From the NCBI GenBank assembly GCA_963773835.1, contig CAVZCQ010000001.1, forward strand, positions 434,001 to 498,000: a DNA stretch of 64,000 nucleotides. The letters are read 5' to 3'. The notes below the pieces were generated by a model, which worked only from the letters and a program-made list of their open reading frames with translations, made no database searches and was not told where the DNA came from. Position numbers and translations under genes: made by a program. The DNA comes from JOPF136 sp963773835 (lineage in GTDB: Bacteria > Acidobacteriota > Terriglobia > Acidiferrales > UBA7541). Shown one piece after another: positions 33,006-43,272 of this stretch (positions are counted from its first letter, which is position 1; each line of letters opens with the position of its first letter).

Positions 33006-33028
33006 GCCCGGGCTACTCTCTCCCGGGC
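33006..33028 (+). promoter_or_regulatory. GC hairpin in the dnaK leader
   Basis: GCCCGGG (33006-33012) and CCCGGGC (33022-33028) form a 7-bp stem with a 9-base loop, 9 bases before the GGAGG ribosome binding site of dnaK (33038-33042). No T-run. It could stabilise the mRNA or affect initiation. Confidence 0.5.
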
Positions 33029-33051
33029 AAATTGTTTGGAGGAAGCAGCCA

Positions 33052-34983
<1,932 letters not shown>

Positions 34984-35024
34984 CGCCGTTTCGGGGTGGC
35001 CGCCGCGCGCGGGAGGAGCCCAAT

Positions 35025-35405
35025 TTGAGCGCTGCTGACGGAGTGCGGCGGATCACCCCGCCCCAGGCGGTTCAAAAGCTGAAGGACAATCTCTACCTGG
35101 TCCACGTCGGCATCTCCGAATCGCCCGGCGCGGACTGGAAGCGCCTGTTCTACGAGGCGCAAGGGCAACTGTCGGGCGAATTCATTCCCCGATCGGTCGA
35201 AGTCATCGGCGCAACCCTTCGCTTCCGGGCCTCGAACGAAAGCGTAGCGGAGCGCATCGCCACGGTGGACCGCTGGCTCGAACGCGCCAACCAGAAAGAG
35301 GCGGCCATGGGCCTGCGCACCGAGGAACAGCGCCGCCGGCGGCTCGAGCTGGGGCAGGAGCATCAGGAGTTGACGGAAGTAAACGCGCGCTGGGCAAGAC
35401 TGTAG
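35025..35405 (+). CDS. Conserved-looking unknown protein between dnaK and dnaJ
   Basis: This 126-residue product has a TTG start with GGGAGGAG (35011-35018) 6 bases upstream. The N-terminal half may be a small alpha/beta domain ([20 protein letters not shown]); the rest is strongly helical and charged ([15 protein letters not shown], then [13 protein letters not shown]). It is not GrpE, which is what often sits between dnaK and dnaJ: no GrpE dimer coiled coil plus beta domain is seen. Position suggests a heat-shock-regulated role. Function unknown. Confidence 0.75.
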   Translation: MSAADGVRRITPPQAVQKLKDNLYLVHVGISESPGADWKRLFYEAQGQLSGEFIPRSVEVIGATLRFRASNESVAERIATVDRWLERANQKEAAMGLRTEEQRRRRLELGQEHQELTEVNARWARL

Positions 35406-35482
35406 CGCCGGCCCCGCCGCGGCGGGATGTGAGGTTTTTCTTCCAGGGATTGCGGGCGGGCAAGGCGTACGCAGCGGGAGAT

Positions 35483-36640
35483 ATGGCGACCACGACAAAA
35501 ACGGACTATTACGATCTCCTCGGCGTCCGCCGCAAAGCTACTGCCAAGGAAATCCGCCAGGCCTACCGCAAACTCGCGCGCAAGTATCATCCCGACCTGA
35601 ACCCCGGCGACAAATCGGCCGAGGAAAAATTCAAGCAGATTCAAGAAGCCTACGACGTCCTCTCCGACTCCAAGAAGCGCGGCATCTACGACCAGTACGG
35701 GTTCTACGCCGACAACATGCCTCCTCCTGGCGCGGGTGCTCCCGGCGGCCATGGGCCGGGAGGATTTCCCGTGGATTTCGGCGGTTTCGAATCCGCCGCC
35801 GGCCCTGGCGCGGGCGGCAACTTCCGCGACATCTTCAGCCAGTTTTTCTCCGGAGCGGGGGGCGCCGCGGCGCATCCGGAAGCCATCGAAGTGCCGGCGG
35901 ACCTGGAATATCAGATCGATATCGATTTCTGGAAAGCGATCCGCGGCACGGTAGAAAAAATCAGCTACACGCGCCTGGAGACCTGCCACACCTGCCATGG
36001 CAGCGGGAAAGGCGCCGGCACGGAGCAAACCTGCGCCGCCTGTGGAGGAACCGGCCGCCGCGCCCAATCCACCATGGGCATGAGGTTCAACGTGTCGTGC
36101 CCGCGCTGCGGCGGCACGGGCCGCCTCGGCAGCCCGTGCCACACCTGCAACGGCGAGGGACGCGTCCGCCGGACGGAGACGATTGACGTGCGCATTCCCG
36201 CGGGCGTGGACACCGGCTCGCGGGTGCGCGTTCCCGGCCGCGGAAATGTTCCTCTGCCCGGCTCGGCTCCGGGCGACCTCTACATTCTGACGCGCGTGGC
36301 TCCGCATCCCTATTTCTCCCGCCGCGGTGACGACATTTATACGAGCGTTCCGGTGACCGTGGTGGAAGCCGCGCTGGGCGCCAAGGTGGAAGTGCCCACG
36401 ATTGACGGCCGCGCCCTGCTCCGAATTCCCCCGGGGACTGCCAGCGGCCAGAAATTCCGGCTGCGGGAGAAAGGAGTCGCGCCCGTGCGCGACCCCCGCC
36501 ACCGCGGGGATCAGTACGTGGAGGTGCAGATCGTTCCGCCCAGCACGGTGGACGAACGCGCGCGACAGATGCTGAAGGATCTGGGCCGCTTCTACGACCA
36601 GGATCCGCGCAAGGTGATTTTCGAGAAGGCTGCGAAGTGA
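35483..36640 (+). CDS. dnaJ: Chaperone DnaJ
   Basis: This 385-residue type I Hsp40 has a J domain (about 8-75) with the HPD motif in [10 protein letters not shown], a Gly/Pro-rich linker ([14 protein letters not shown]), and four zinc-finger repeats [24 protein letters not shown] and CHTCNGEG. The C-terminal substrate-binding domains follow. It stimulates DnaK ATPase and delivers clients. ATG 35483 is favoured because the J domain starts right after it; an in-frame GTG at 35429 adds 18 unlikely residues. Its stop overlaps the hspR start. Confidence 0.96.
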   Translation: MATTTKTDYYDLLGVRRKATAKEIRQAYRKLARKYHPDLNPGDKSAEEKFKQIQEAYDVLSDSKKRGIYDQYGFYADNMPPPGAGAPGGHGPGGFPVDFGGFESAAGPGAGGNFRDIFSQFFSGAGGAAAHPEAIEVPADLEYQIDIDFWKAIRGTVEKISYTRLETCHTCHGSGKGAGTEQTCAACGGTGRRAQSTMGMRFNVSCPRCGGTGRLGSPCHTCNGEGRVRRTETIDVRIPAGVDTGSRVRVPGRGNVPLPGSAPGDLYILTRVAPHPYFSRRGDDIYTSVPVTVVEAALGAKVEVPTIDGRALLRIPPGTASGQKFRLREKGVAPVRDPRHRGDQYVEVQIVPPSTVDERARQMLKDLGRFYDQDPRKVIFEKAAK

Positions 36641-37056
36641 CTCCCGTGAGCGCACGAACCAAAAAACGCGGTGCGGTCGGCTACATGATCAGCTCGGTAG
36701 CCGAGCTGTATAAGGTGCACCCGCAGACGTTGCGTCTCTACGAGCGCCACGGCCTGCTCAAACCCTCGCGCTCCCAGGGCAACACCCGGCTTTATACCGA
36801 GGCGGATATCGAGCGGCTCGAGGTGGTCCTGAACCTTGCGCGCGACATGGGCGTCAATCTGGCCGGCATCGAAATCATCCTGAACATGCGCGAAAAGATG
36901 AACCGCATGCAGGAGCAGATGGAACAGTTCCTGCGTCTGCTCCAGCAGGAACTGGCCCGCGGCATCCCCGCAGTCCATGCCGAGCCTTCCAAGGGCGCTA
37001 TCGTCCCTGTAAAGTTTCCCCACACGCCTGCCAAACCAAAGGGCCGCAAACCTTGA
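36637..37056 (+). CDS. hspR: HspR, MerR-family heat-shock repressor
   Basis: The 139-residue protein has a MerR-type winged helix: [31 protein letters not shown] is split into the helix-turn-helix and the wing with [18 protein letters not shown] short coiled coil ([21 protein letters not shown]) and a Pro/Lys-rich tail follow. The GTG start overlaps the dnaJ stop (GTGA). HspR binds HAIR sites with DnaK as co-repressor; a HAIR site lies upstream of dnaK, closing the loop. The C-terminus is longer than the minimal family. Confidence 0.94.
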   Translation: MTPVSARTKKRGAVGYMISSVAELYKVHPQTLRLYERHGLLKPSRSQGNTRLYTEADIERLEVVLNLARDMGVNLAGIEIILNMREKMNRMQEQMEQFLRLLQQELARGIPAVHAEPSKGAIVPVKFPHTPAKPKGRKP

Positions 37057-37076
37057 ACGCACCAGGCTGTCCACTG

Positions 37077-37101
37077 GTAGGGGCGGACTATTTGTCCGCC
37101 C
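37077..37101. repeat. GTAGGGGCGGAC hairpin, copy 1
   Basis: GGGCGGAC (37081-37088), TATTT loop, GTCCGCCC (37094-37101), preceded by GTAG. The same 12-base head and the same stem recur at 56192-56221. It lies just after hspR; with no T-run it looks like a dispersed palindrome rather than a terminator. Confidence 0.65.
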
Positions 37102-37189
37102 TCCTGGTGGCGCGGGCGCAAATCGAGGTTTGAATGTTTCCGTTCCGAGACATTCCGCGCTTTCCCGTGTTCAATCACCGAGGCACCCC

Positions 37190-37699
37190 ATGCGCAAGTA
37201 CATTCTTCCTCTCATAGCATTCACACTTTCCGCCGCTGTTGCTGCGCCCCAGGACCGCCCGTTCCCCGTGGCCCCGCTGCCGGAGCCTCCCGCGCCCGCC
37301 GCTACCTATCGCCACGGCTACTACCTTTTCCTCTCCGACCCACCCTTCGCCTGTGAACAGTGCTACGTTCCACTGCTCCTCACCGCAGCTCCTCTCGAAG
37401 AAACCGCCAAAGATCCCGCGGGCCAGGACTGCGACCTCATCACCACCTACGAGCGCGATTCCATCTATCTGATGAACGGTATCGTGCACGTTGCGCCTGC
37501 CGATATCGTCGCCGCGCCGCGCACCATCCGCGTCCGCAAGCGCAACTACCGCTACCAGGAAATCACCGCCACAGAAATCCTCCACCTGCTTGAACATCCT
37601 GAGGGCACGATCCCGGTCTCCCGAACGTTCTTCCATTCCGATCTGCCTCTGGGCCCAACTCTCGGCTCACTCATCGCCGCCTTTCGCGCGGTGAAATAG
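37190..37699 (+). CDS. Small exported protein of unknown function
   Basis: This 169-residue protein has a signal peptide (about 1-19, KKY-like start, cleaved near AVAAPQ). A Pro-rich stretch (FPVAPLPEPPAPAA) follows, then a region with Cys at FACEQCYVPLLL and a later Cys in QDCDLIT that may form a disulfide. It ends YRYQEITATEILHLLEH and a short tail. No recognised domain. The only evidence for its job is export. It stands alone between hspR and a DnaC-like gene. Confidence 0.72.
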   Translation: MRKYILPLIAFTLSAAVAAPQDRPFPVAPLPEPPAPAATYRHGYYLFLSDPPFACEQCYVPLLLTAAPLEETAKDPAGQDCDLITTYERDSIYLMNGIVHVAPADIVAAPRTIRVRKRNYRYQEITATEILHLLEHPEGTIPVSRTFFHSDLPLGPTLGSLIAAFRAVK

Positions 37700-37755
37700 G
37701 TTCCTGAGCCGCCCGCCGCTTGCCTCCCCGCTCGCCCGCGTCTATTCTTCCTCCC

Positions 37756-38556
37756 ATGGCGCGCGCCGATTGTCCCGAATGCGGTGGCACGGGCTGGAGA
37801 ACCGTGGAAGCGCAAGGCTCCGCCGGGGCCGCACGCGAAGCCGTCCTTTGCGCCTGCACCCGGGAGGGCCACGAAGACTCGCTCTACGAGCGCGCCCGCA
37901 TCCCCAAACATTACCGGCATTGCGATTTCGCCAGCTTTGAGACCGACTTACCCCGCGAGGATGCCCGGGCCGACGCCTGGAACCGGAGCCTGAAAGCGGC
38001 CAAACTCCAGGTGGAAAAATTCGCGCGCGAATATCCGGGAGGCAGTGAGCGCGGGTTCTTGCTCATGGGCCCCTGCGGCGTGGGAAAGACGCATCTCGCC
38101 GTCGCCGCGCTCGCCGAGCTGATCAAGCGCGGCCACGACGGCCTCTATTACGACTACCGCGACCTGCTCAAGACCATCCAATCGAGTTACAACACAGTGA
38201 ACCAGACGAGCGAAATGGAGGTGCTCGACCCGGTCGTCCGCACGGAAGTGCTGCTGCTCGATGACCTGGGCGCTTCCAAACCTTCGGCCTGGGCGCTCGA
38301 AACCGTGGGATACATCCTCAACTCGCGCTATAACGAAAATCGCGTGACCCTGCTCACGACCAATTATCTGGACCGCGACCCCGCGGCGCCGGTGCGCATG
38401 CCCTCCGGCCAGTCGCTCGTCCGCGTGGAGGATTCGCTCGCCGAGCGCATCAGCGAGCGGATTCGATCCCGTCTCTACGAAATGTGCCGTACCATCGAGA
38501 TCGAATCTTTCGACTACCGCCGCGACATTCGGCGCGCAGGTCCCTACCGCGCGTAG
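37756..38556 (+). CDS. DnaC/DnaI-like AAA+ ATPase
   Basis: This 266-residue protein has an N-terminal Cys cluster (CPECGGTGW and LCACTRE, possible zinc site). An AAA+ domain follows with Walker A MGPCGVGKTHLA, Walker B VLLLDDLGASKPS, sensor I VTLLTTNY and the Arg-rich box LAERISERIRSRLYEM. It is the helicase-loader / IstB class. A chromosomal replication role (DnaC-like loader) is likelier than a transposition helper, because no transposase lies nearby. ATG 37756 is at the start of the zinc motif. Confidence 0.9.
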   Translation: MARADCPECGGTGWRTVEAQGSAGAAREAVLCACTREGHEDSLYERARIPKHYRHCDFASFETDLPREDARADAWNRSLKAAKLQVEKFAREYPGGSERGFLLMGPCGVGKTHLAVAALAELIKRGHDGLYYDYRDLLKTIQSSYNTVNQTSEMEVLDPVVRTEVLLLDDLGASKPSAWALETVGYILNSRYNENRVTLLTTNYLDRDPAAPVRMPSGQSLVRVEDSLAERISERIRSRLYEMCRTIEIESFDYRRDIRRAGPYRA

Positions 38557-38573
38557 TGCCTGCCACCTCAGAA

Positions 38574-38602
38574 TTGACATCCCCGCTATTGCCGCGTACC
38601 AT
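38574..38602 (+). promoter_or_regulatory. Sigma70-like promoter of rpsA
   Basis: TTGACA (38574-38579), 17-base spacer, TACCAT (38597-38602). The leader downstream is about 125 bases and contains a short AACCCT/AGGGTT inverted repeat near 38648-38663, a possible site of control. Confidence 0.65.
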
Positions 38603-38734
38603 TCTTTCGGTCGAGGATTTACCTCGAACGCTTCTTTTCCTTCCTTGTCTGACAACCCTTTTTAGGGTTTTAGAGGGACTCTACGTCTCGGTCGGACAGG
38701 GCATCTAACGCCGAGGGAGGCCGCAAGGTCGGCC

Positions 38735-40684
38735 ATGGACAACAACATCGCAGAGAATCTGTCGCCATCTGAGTCACAAGCTGTTCCTGAATCCGTCGCC
38801 GCTCCGCCCTCCGAAGCACCGCCCGTCGCTGCCGCCGAGCCCCACGCAACCGCGTCCGCTGTCGCGGATTCGCCCGTTGTGGCTCCCGAGCACCCCGAGT
38901 CGCCGGATGCGAGCGCTCCTGCCTCGGAGGCTGCCGAGCGAGCACCGCGGCCGTCTGCGTCCAAGGATGCGTCCGAATCCGAAAGCATGGATGCGCTGCT
39001 CGAGCAGTACGCGGCGGAGCACGAAGCTCCAGCCGAAGGCGACGTCTTAGAAGGCCGCATCGTTGCCGTCACCGACCTCGGCGTCGTCGTGGACCTCGGC
39101 TCCAAATTCGAGGCCCTGATCCCGGCGCAGGAACTCACCGACATCAAGGGCGGCATGATTTTTGAGCTGGGACAGTCGATCCCGGTGATGCCCCTGCACG
39201 AGGAAAAAGAGGGCTACAAGCTCGTCTCCTTCCTGCGCGCGTTCCGGAAGCGCGCCTGGGAGGCCATCGAAAAGGCGCACCGCAATCACGAATCCATCAC
39301 TGGAAAAATCACCGAGCGCATCCGCGGCGGCCTCGTGGTGGACGTCGGGGTCCCCGCCTTTCTCCCCGCCTCGCAGGTGGACCTGCGCCCCGTGCGCGAA
39401 TTCGACGGCTGGGTCGGCCAGGACATCACCTGCCGCATCCTGAAGATGAACCGCAAGCGCGGCAACGTGGTGCTCAGCCGCCGCGTGCTCCTCGAGGAGG
39501 AACTGAAGGCGCAGCGCGACGCCGCGCTCGCCACGATCGAAGAAGGCGCCATCGTCCGCGGCACGGTCAAGAACCTCACTGACTACGGAGTTTTCGTGGA
39601 CCTCGGGGGCGTGGACGGGCTGCTCCACCTCACCGACATCTCCTGGGGCCGCGTCACCAATCCCGCGGAAGTCGTCAAGGTCGGCGACGAGATCGAAGCC
39701 AAAGTCCTGAAGTTCGACCGCGAGAAGATGCGCATCTCGCTCGGCCGCAAGCAGCTCGTGCCCGATCCCTGGGTCAACGTTCCGGAGCGCTACAAGGCCG
39801 GCCAGCGCCTCATCGGCAAAGTCGTGGGCATCACCGACTACGGCGCGTTCGTCGAGCTCGATCCCGGCGTGGAAGGCCTGGTGCACGTCAGCGAGATGAC
39901 CTGGTCGAAACGCGCCAAGCATCCATCGAAGATCGTCGCTCTCGGCGACGAACTCGAGGTCGAAGTCCTCAAGGTAGACCCCGAGCAGCGGCGGATCTCG
40001 CTGGGCATGAAGCAGACCCTGCCCGACCCGTGGCTCACGCTGCGCGACAAGTACCCGCTGGGCACCATTGTCAGCGGCCGCGTCCGCAGCATGACCGATT
40101 TCGGCGCCTTCGTGGAAGTCGAGGAAGGAGTCGAAGGCCTGGTGCACATCAGCGACATCCGCTGGACCGAAAAGCCCAAGCACCCCAGCGAGGCCCTGCG
40201 CAAGGGCGAAACCGTCGAGGCCAAGGTCCTGAAGATCGACATGGAGAACCGCCGCCTCTCCCTCGGCATCAAGCAGGTGCACGACATCTGGGCGGACTGG
40301 GCCGCGGCGCACAAGATCGGCGAAGTCGTGAAAGGCAAGGTCCTCCGCGTCGCCAATTTCGGGGCTTTTGTCGAGCTGGCTCCCGGCATCGAAGGCCTCT
40401 GCCACATCAGCGAGATCGAAGAGCGCCGCAGCAAGAACGACCGCCAGCAGCCGCGCAAGAGCAACGACAAGGACGCCGCCGCTTCGAGCCCTCTCGTCGT
40501 CGGCACCGAGTACGACTTCAAGGTCGTCAAGAAGGATCCCGAGCAGCGCCGCATCGGCCTCAGCTACCGCGGCGCTCTCCAGCATGAAGAACGGCGCACG
40601 CTCCAGGAGTACCGTTCGTCCAAATCCTCGCGTACCGCGACGATCGGCGACATTCTCCTCTCCAAGCGGGAAGCCTCTTCCTGA
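38735..40684 (+). CDS. rpsA: 30S ribosomal protein S1
   Basis: The 649-residue protein has six S1 (OB-fold) repeats at about 102-170, 188-255, 272-342, 357-430, 445-515 and 530-615, with typical motifs such as DYGVFVDLGGVDGLLHLTDI and DFGAFVEVEEGVEGLVHISDI. It has an unusual acidic Ala/Pro/Ser-rich N-terminal extension of about 95 residues and a short basic tail. It binds mRNA on the 30S subunit and melts structure. The extension is unlike E. coli S1; its role is unknown. Confidence 0.96.
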   Translation: MDNNIAENLSPSESQAVPESVAAPPSEAPPVAAAEPHATASAVADSPVVAPEHPESPDASAPASEAAERAPRPSASKDASESESMDALLEQYAAEHEAPAEGDVLEGRIVAVTDLGVVVDLGSKFEALIPAQELTDIKGGMIFELGQSIPVMPLHEEKEGYKLVSFLRAFRKRAWEAIEKAHRNHESITGKITERIRGGLVVDVGVPAFLPASQVDLRPVREFDGWVGQDITCRILKMNRKRGNVVLSRRVLLEEELKAQRDAALATIEEGAIVRGTVKNLTDYGVFVDLGGVDGLLHLTDISWGRVTNPAEVVKVGDEIEAKVLKFDREKMRISLGRKQLVPDPWVNVPERYKAGQRLIGKVVGITDYGAFVELDPGVEGLVHVSEMTWSKRAKHPSKIVALGDELEVEVLKVDPEQRRISLGMKQTLPDPWLTLRDKYPLGTIVSGRVRSMTDFGAFVEVEEGVEGLVHISDIRWTEKPKHPSEALRKGETVEAKVLKIDMENRRLSLGIKQVHDIWADWAAAHKIGEVVKGKVLRVANFGAFVELAPGIEGLCHISEIEERRSKNDRQQPRKSNDKDAAASSPLVVGTEYDFKVVKKDPEQRRIGLSYRGALQHEERRTLQEYRSSKSSRTATIGDILLSKREASS

Positions 40685-40906
40685 GTGATTTCGGCGTACT
40701 TCCGCACGCCGGCGCATCCGCCGCCGCCGGCAGAGGCGCTGTGAGTTTGTGCGCGAACTGTGTGCCGTAGGGGCGATTCTCTTCCTGGTAAACGGCCTTT
40801 GCGGACCGCAGTGGAAAATTTCGTAATCTGGTGGTAGGGTTGCGGTTACCAGGGGCTTACAGGTCCACTCCAGCAGGGGCCGCTGCAGCACTGGGAGAGA
40901 GCGTGC

Positions 40907-41248
40907 ATGAGTTCGCCGACGGTCACAAAAGCGGATCTCGTTGAAGAAGTCATCCGCGTCACGGAATTGCCCCGCAAGGAATCCGAGACCATCGTCGAAA
41001 CGATTTTTGAAAGCATCATCCAGACCCTGAAGGAAGATAAAAAGATCGAAATCCGCGGGTTCGGCAGCTTCCGCACTCGCCAGCGCCGCGGCCGCACCGG
41101 CCGCAACCCCAAGACCGGCGAAAAAGTCGAAGTCCCGGCCAAGCGCATTCCCTTCTTCAAGCCCTCGAAAGAGCTCAAGGAATTCGTCAACGGCGATTCC
41201 GGCGCGCAGCCTGCTCCCACGCCCGCGCCCTCCCAGGCGCCGCACTGA
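40907..41248 (+). CDS. HU/IHF-family DNA-binding protein
   Basis: This 113-residue protein has the HU/IHF fold: VTKADLVEEVIRVTELPRKE, then KIEIRGFGSFRTRQRRGRTG and GRNPKTGEKVEVPAKRIPFF with the DNA-inserting Pro in RNPKTGE. Length up to residue 95 fits HU/IHF; the last 18 residues are Pro/Ala/Gln. It bends and compacts DNA. An IHF-alpha or HU role cannot be told apart. It lies 222 bases downstream of rpsA, which also neighbours ihfB in many bacteria. Confidence 0.93.
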   Translation: MSSPTVTKADLVEEVIRVTELPRKESETIVETIFESIIQTLKEDKKIEIRGFGSFRTRQRRGRTGRNPKTGEKVEVPAKRIPFFKPSKELKEFVNGDSGAQPAPTPAPSQAPH

Positions 41249-41267
41249 CCGCGGGAATCGAGTCCAC

Positions 41268-41759
41268 GTGGACTACCTCTGGACACCCTGGCGCTACCGC
41301 TACGTCGCGGAAGCGGGCAAGGACGGCGCCTGCATTTTCTGCAGCGCGCTCGCTGCGGGCGATGACGCGGGGCGCAAAATCCTGCATCGCGGCCGCCTGA
41401 ATTTCATCATCCTGAACCTCTACCCTTACACCACCGGCCACTCTATGGTCGTGCCGTACCGGCACGTGCCGGATCTCGCCTCGTGCGACGCGGATACGCT
41501 GGCCGAACATCTGCAACTCGCCCGCCGGCTCCAGGTGGCGCTCGCCCGGCTCTACAATCCCGAGGGCTTCAATCTCGGAATGAACATCGGCCGCTGCGCT
41601 GGAGCAGGCGTCACCGGACATGTCCACATGCACGTCCTCCCGCGATGGACCGGCGATTCCAGCTTCATGACCACCGTCGGCGAAACCCGCCTCCACCCCG
41701 AGGAAATCGACATGACCTATTCAAAGCTCCGCCGCGAGCTTTCTGAGCCTGCGCCATGA
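41268..41759 (+). CDS. HIT family hydrolase
   Basis: The 163-residue protein has the histidine triad HxHxH in TGHVHMHVLPRW, with RKILHRGRLNFIILNLYPYTTGHSMVVPYRH, shown here in pieces, as the strand region, and FNLGMNIGRCAGAGV. An N-terminal Cys pair (CIFC) may bind zinc as in several HIT proteins. It hydrolyses nucleotide-phosphate bonds (AP4A-type or AMP conjugates). GTG start; it overlaps the next gene by ATGA at 41756-41759. Confidence 0.9.
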   Translation: MDYLWTPWRYRYVAEAGKDGACIFCSALAAGDDAGRKILHRGRLNFIILNLYPYTTGHSMVVPYRHVPDLASCDADTLAEHLQLARRLQVALARLYNPEGFNLGMNIGRCAGAGVTGHVHMHVLPRWTGDSSFMTTVGETRLHPEEIDMTYSKLRRELSEPAP

Positions 41760-41953
41760 CCAAGCCGCCAGCCAACGTCTTAGAGCTCCCTCTGCATGAG
41801 CGCGCAGCGATGGCCAGGAAGGCTGCCGTTGAAAAGATTATCCTGAGGAACGCCGCAAGCGGCGGCACCATATTCATCCTTCGCGATGGCAAGGTCGTGG
41901 AAGTCCCAAATGCAGAGCTCCGCGAGATGGCTGCCCGCATCCTCGCCGGATAG
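41756..41953 (+). CDS. Small unknown protein coupled to the HIT gene
   Basis: This 65-residue product starts inside the last codons of the HIT gene (ATGA). Its sequence is a helix (LELPLHERAAMARKAAVEKI), a short strand pair (GGTIFILRDGKVVEVP) and a helix (AELREMAARILA). It resembles small antitoxin-like or RHH-adjacent proteins only in size; no domain recognised. Coupling suggests co-expression with the HIT hydrolase. Confidence 0.65.
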   Translation: MTKPPANVLELPLHERAAMARKAAVEKIILRNAASGGTIFILRDGKVVEVPNAELREMAARILAG

Positions 41954-42034
41954 TTATCCTGCATTTCTGTTTGTTCCTGCCCCACGATATACTTCGAATT
42001 TCCGGTCGACGATTACTCTCTCGGGAGACAGCGC

Positions 42035-43177
42035 GTGCATCTGGGACTGAGCGAAGAACAGAAGCTGCTGCAAAAGACGGTCCAGGAATTCGCGGAGACC
42101 GAGGTCAAGCCGCTCGCGCGGCATCTCGATGAAACCGGCGAATTTCCGCGCGAGACGTTCCGCAAGGCGGCGGAGCTGGGCCTGACCGCCGTGGCCATCC
42201 CGGAAGACGGAGGTGGTGCCGGGTTCGACCACGTCAGCTATGCCATCGTGATTGAAGAAATCTCGCGCGCCTGCGCTTCGACCGGCTGCATCCTCTCAGT
42301 CCAGAATTCGCTCTTCTGCGATCCTGTCCACCGATACGGCACTCCCGAACAGAAGAAAAAATTCCTGGTGCCTTTCGCCCGCGGCGAAAGAATTGGCTGC
42401 TATGCCCTCACCGAACCGCAGGCTGGCTCCAACGCCGCCGCGCTACGCACCGTCGCCGTCCGCAAGGGCGACCGCTACATCGTCAACGGCACCAAGGCCT
42501 GGATCACGAATGGCGGCGTCGCGGATGCCGTCATCGCCTACGTGAACACCGACCCGTCGAAAGGCGAGAAGGGAATCACCGCGCTGCTCATCGAACGCGG
42601 CACGCCCGGCTTCAAGGTGGGCAAAGAAGAAAAGAAGCTGGGCATCAACGCCACCGCCTGCACCGAGCTGTCCTTCACCGATTGCGAAGTCCCCGCGGAA
42701 AACCGCGTCGGCAATGAAGGCGAAGGCTACAAAGTCGCCCTCTCCACTCTCGATGGCGGGCGCATCGGCATCGCCAGCCAGGCCGTCGGCATCGCCCAGG
42801 GCGCCTTCGAGGAGGCGCTGCGCTATTCCGGCGAGCGCCAGGCCTTCGGCGGGCCCATCTCCCAGTTCCAGGCCATCCAGTTCATGCTCGCCGACATGTC
42901 CACGGAAATCGAGGCCGCCCGCCTGCTCGCCCGCCGCGCCGCCTGGAAGCAGGACACCGGCGCGCGTTTCTCCATGGAAGCCGCGATGGCCAAATTATTC
43001 GCCAGCGAAATGGCCACCCGCGTCACCCATAAAGCCATACAGATTCACGGCGGCAATGGCTACAGCCGCGAATATCCCGTCGAACGCATGTACCGCGACG
43101 CCCGCATCACCGAGATTTACGAAGGCACGAGCGAAATTCAGCGACTGGTCATTTCGGCGTGGGTGTTGAAGTCGTAA
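42035..43177 (+). CDS. Acyl-CoA dehydrogenase (short-chain type)
   Basis: The 380-residue flavoenzyme has YALTEPQAGSNAAALRT and WITNGGVADAVIAYV (FAD sites), RQAFGGPISQFQAIQFMLAD, IHGGNGYSREYPVERMYRDA, and the catalytic Glu363 in IYEGTSEIQRLV. It oxidises acyl-CoA to 2-enoyl-CoA, passing electrons to ETF. Motifs match the butyryl/short-chain branch. GTG start with GGGAG upstream. No other beta-oxidation gene is adjacent. Confidence 0.95.
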   Translation: MHLGLSEEQKLLQKTVQEFAETEVKPLARHLDETGEFPRETFRKAAELGLTAVAIPEDGGGAGFDHVSYAIVIEEISRACASTGCILSVQNSLFCDPVHRYGTPEQKKKFLVPFARGERIGCYALTEPQAGSNAAALRTVAVRKGDRYIVNGTKAWITNGGVADAVIAYVNTDPSKGEKGITALLIERGTPGFKVGKEEKKLGINATACTELSFTDCEVPAENRVGNEGEGYKVALSTLDGGRIGIASQAVGIAQGAFEEALRYSGERQAFGGPISQFQAIQFMLADMSTEIEAARLLARRAAWKQDTGARFSMEAAMAKLFASEMATRVTHKAIQIHGGNGYSREYPVERMYRDARITEIYEGTSEIQRLVISAWVLKS

Positions 43178-43272
43178 TTAGGAATTAAGGAGTGCGAGCC
43201 TCGCCTCCGCATCGGTCTGGGGTCCAATGATCGGCAGCCGGCCCTTGTAGCAGCGTACTCGGGAGACAGAAC

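Noticed and set aside
37756..38556. IstB transposition helper
   Set aside because: No IstA or insertion-sequence ends nearby; the Cys-rich N-terminus and context fit a DnaC-like helicase loader better.
39047..41245. 732-codon minus-strand open frame across rpsA
   Set aside because: Repetitive shadow of the S1 repeats; sequence is low-complexity His/Asp/Leu with no domain.
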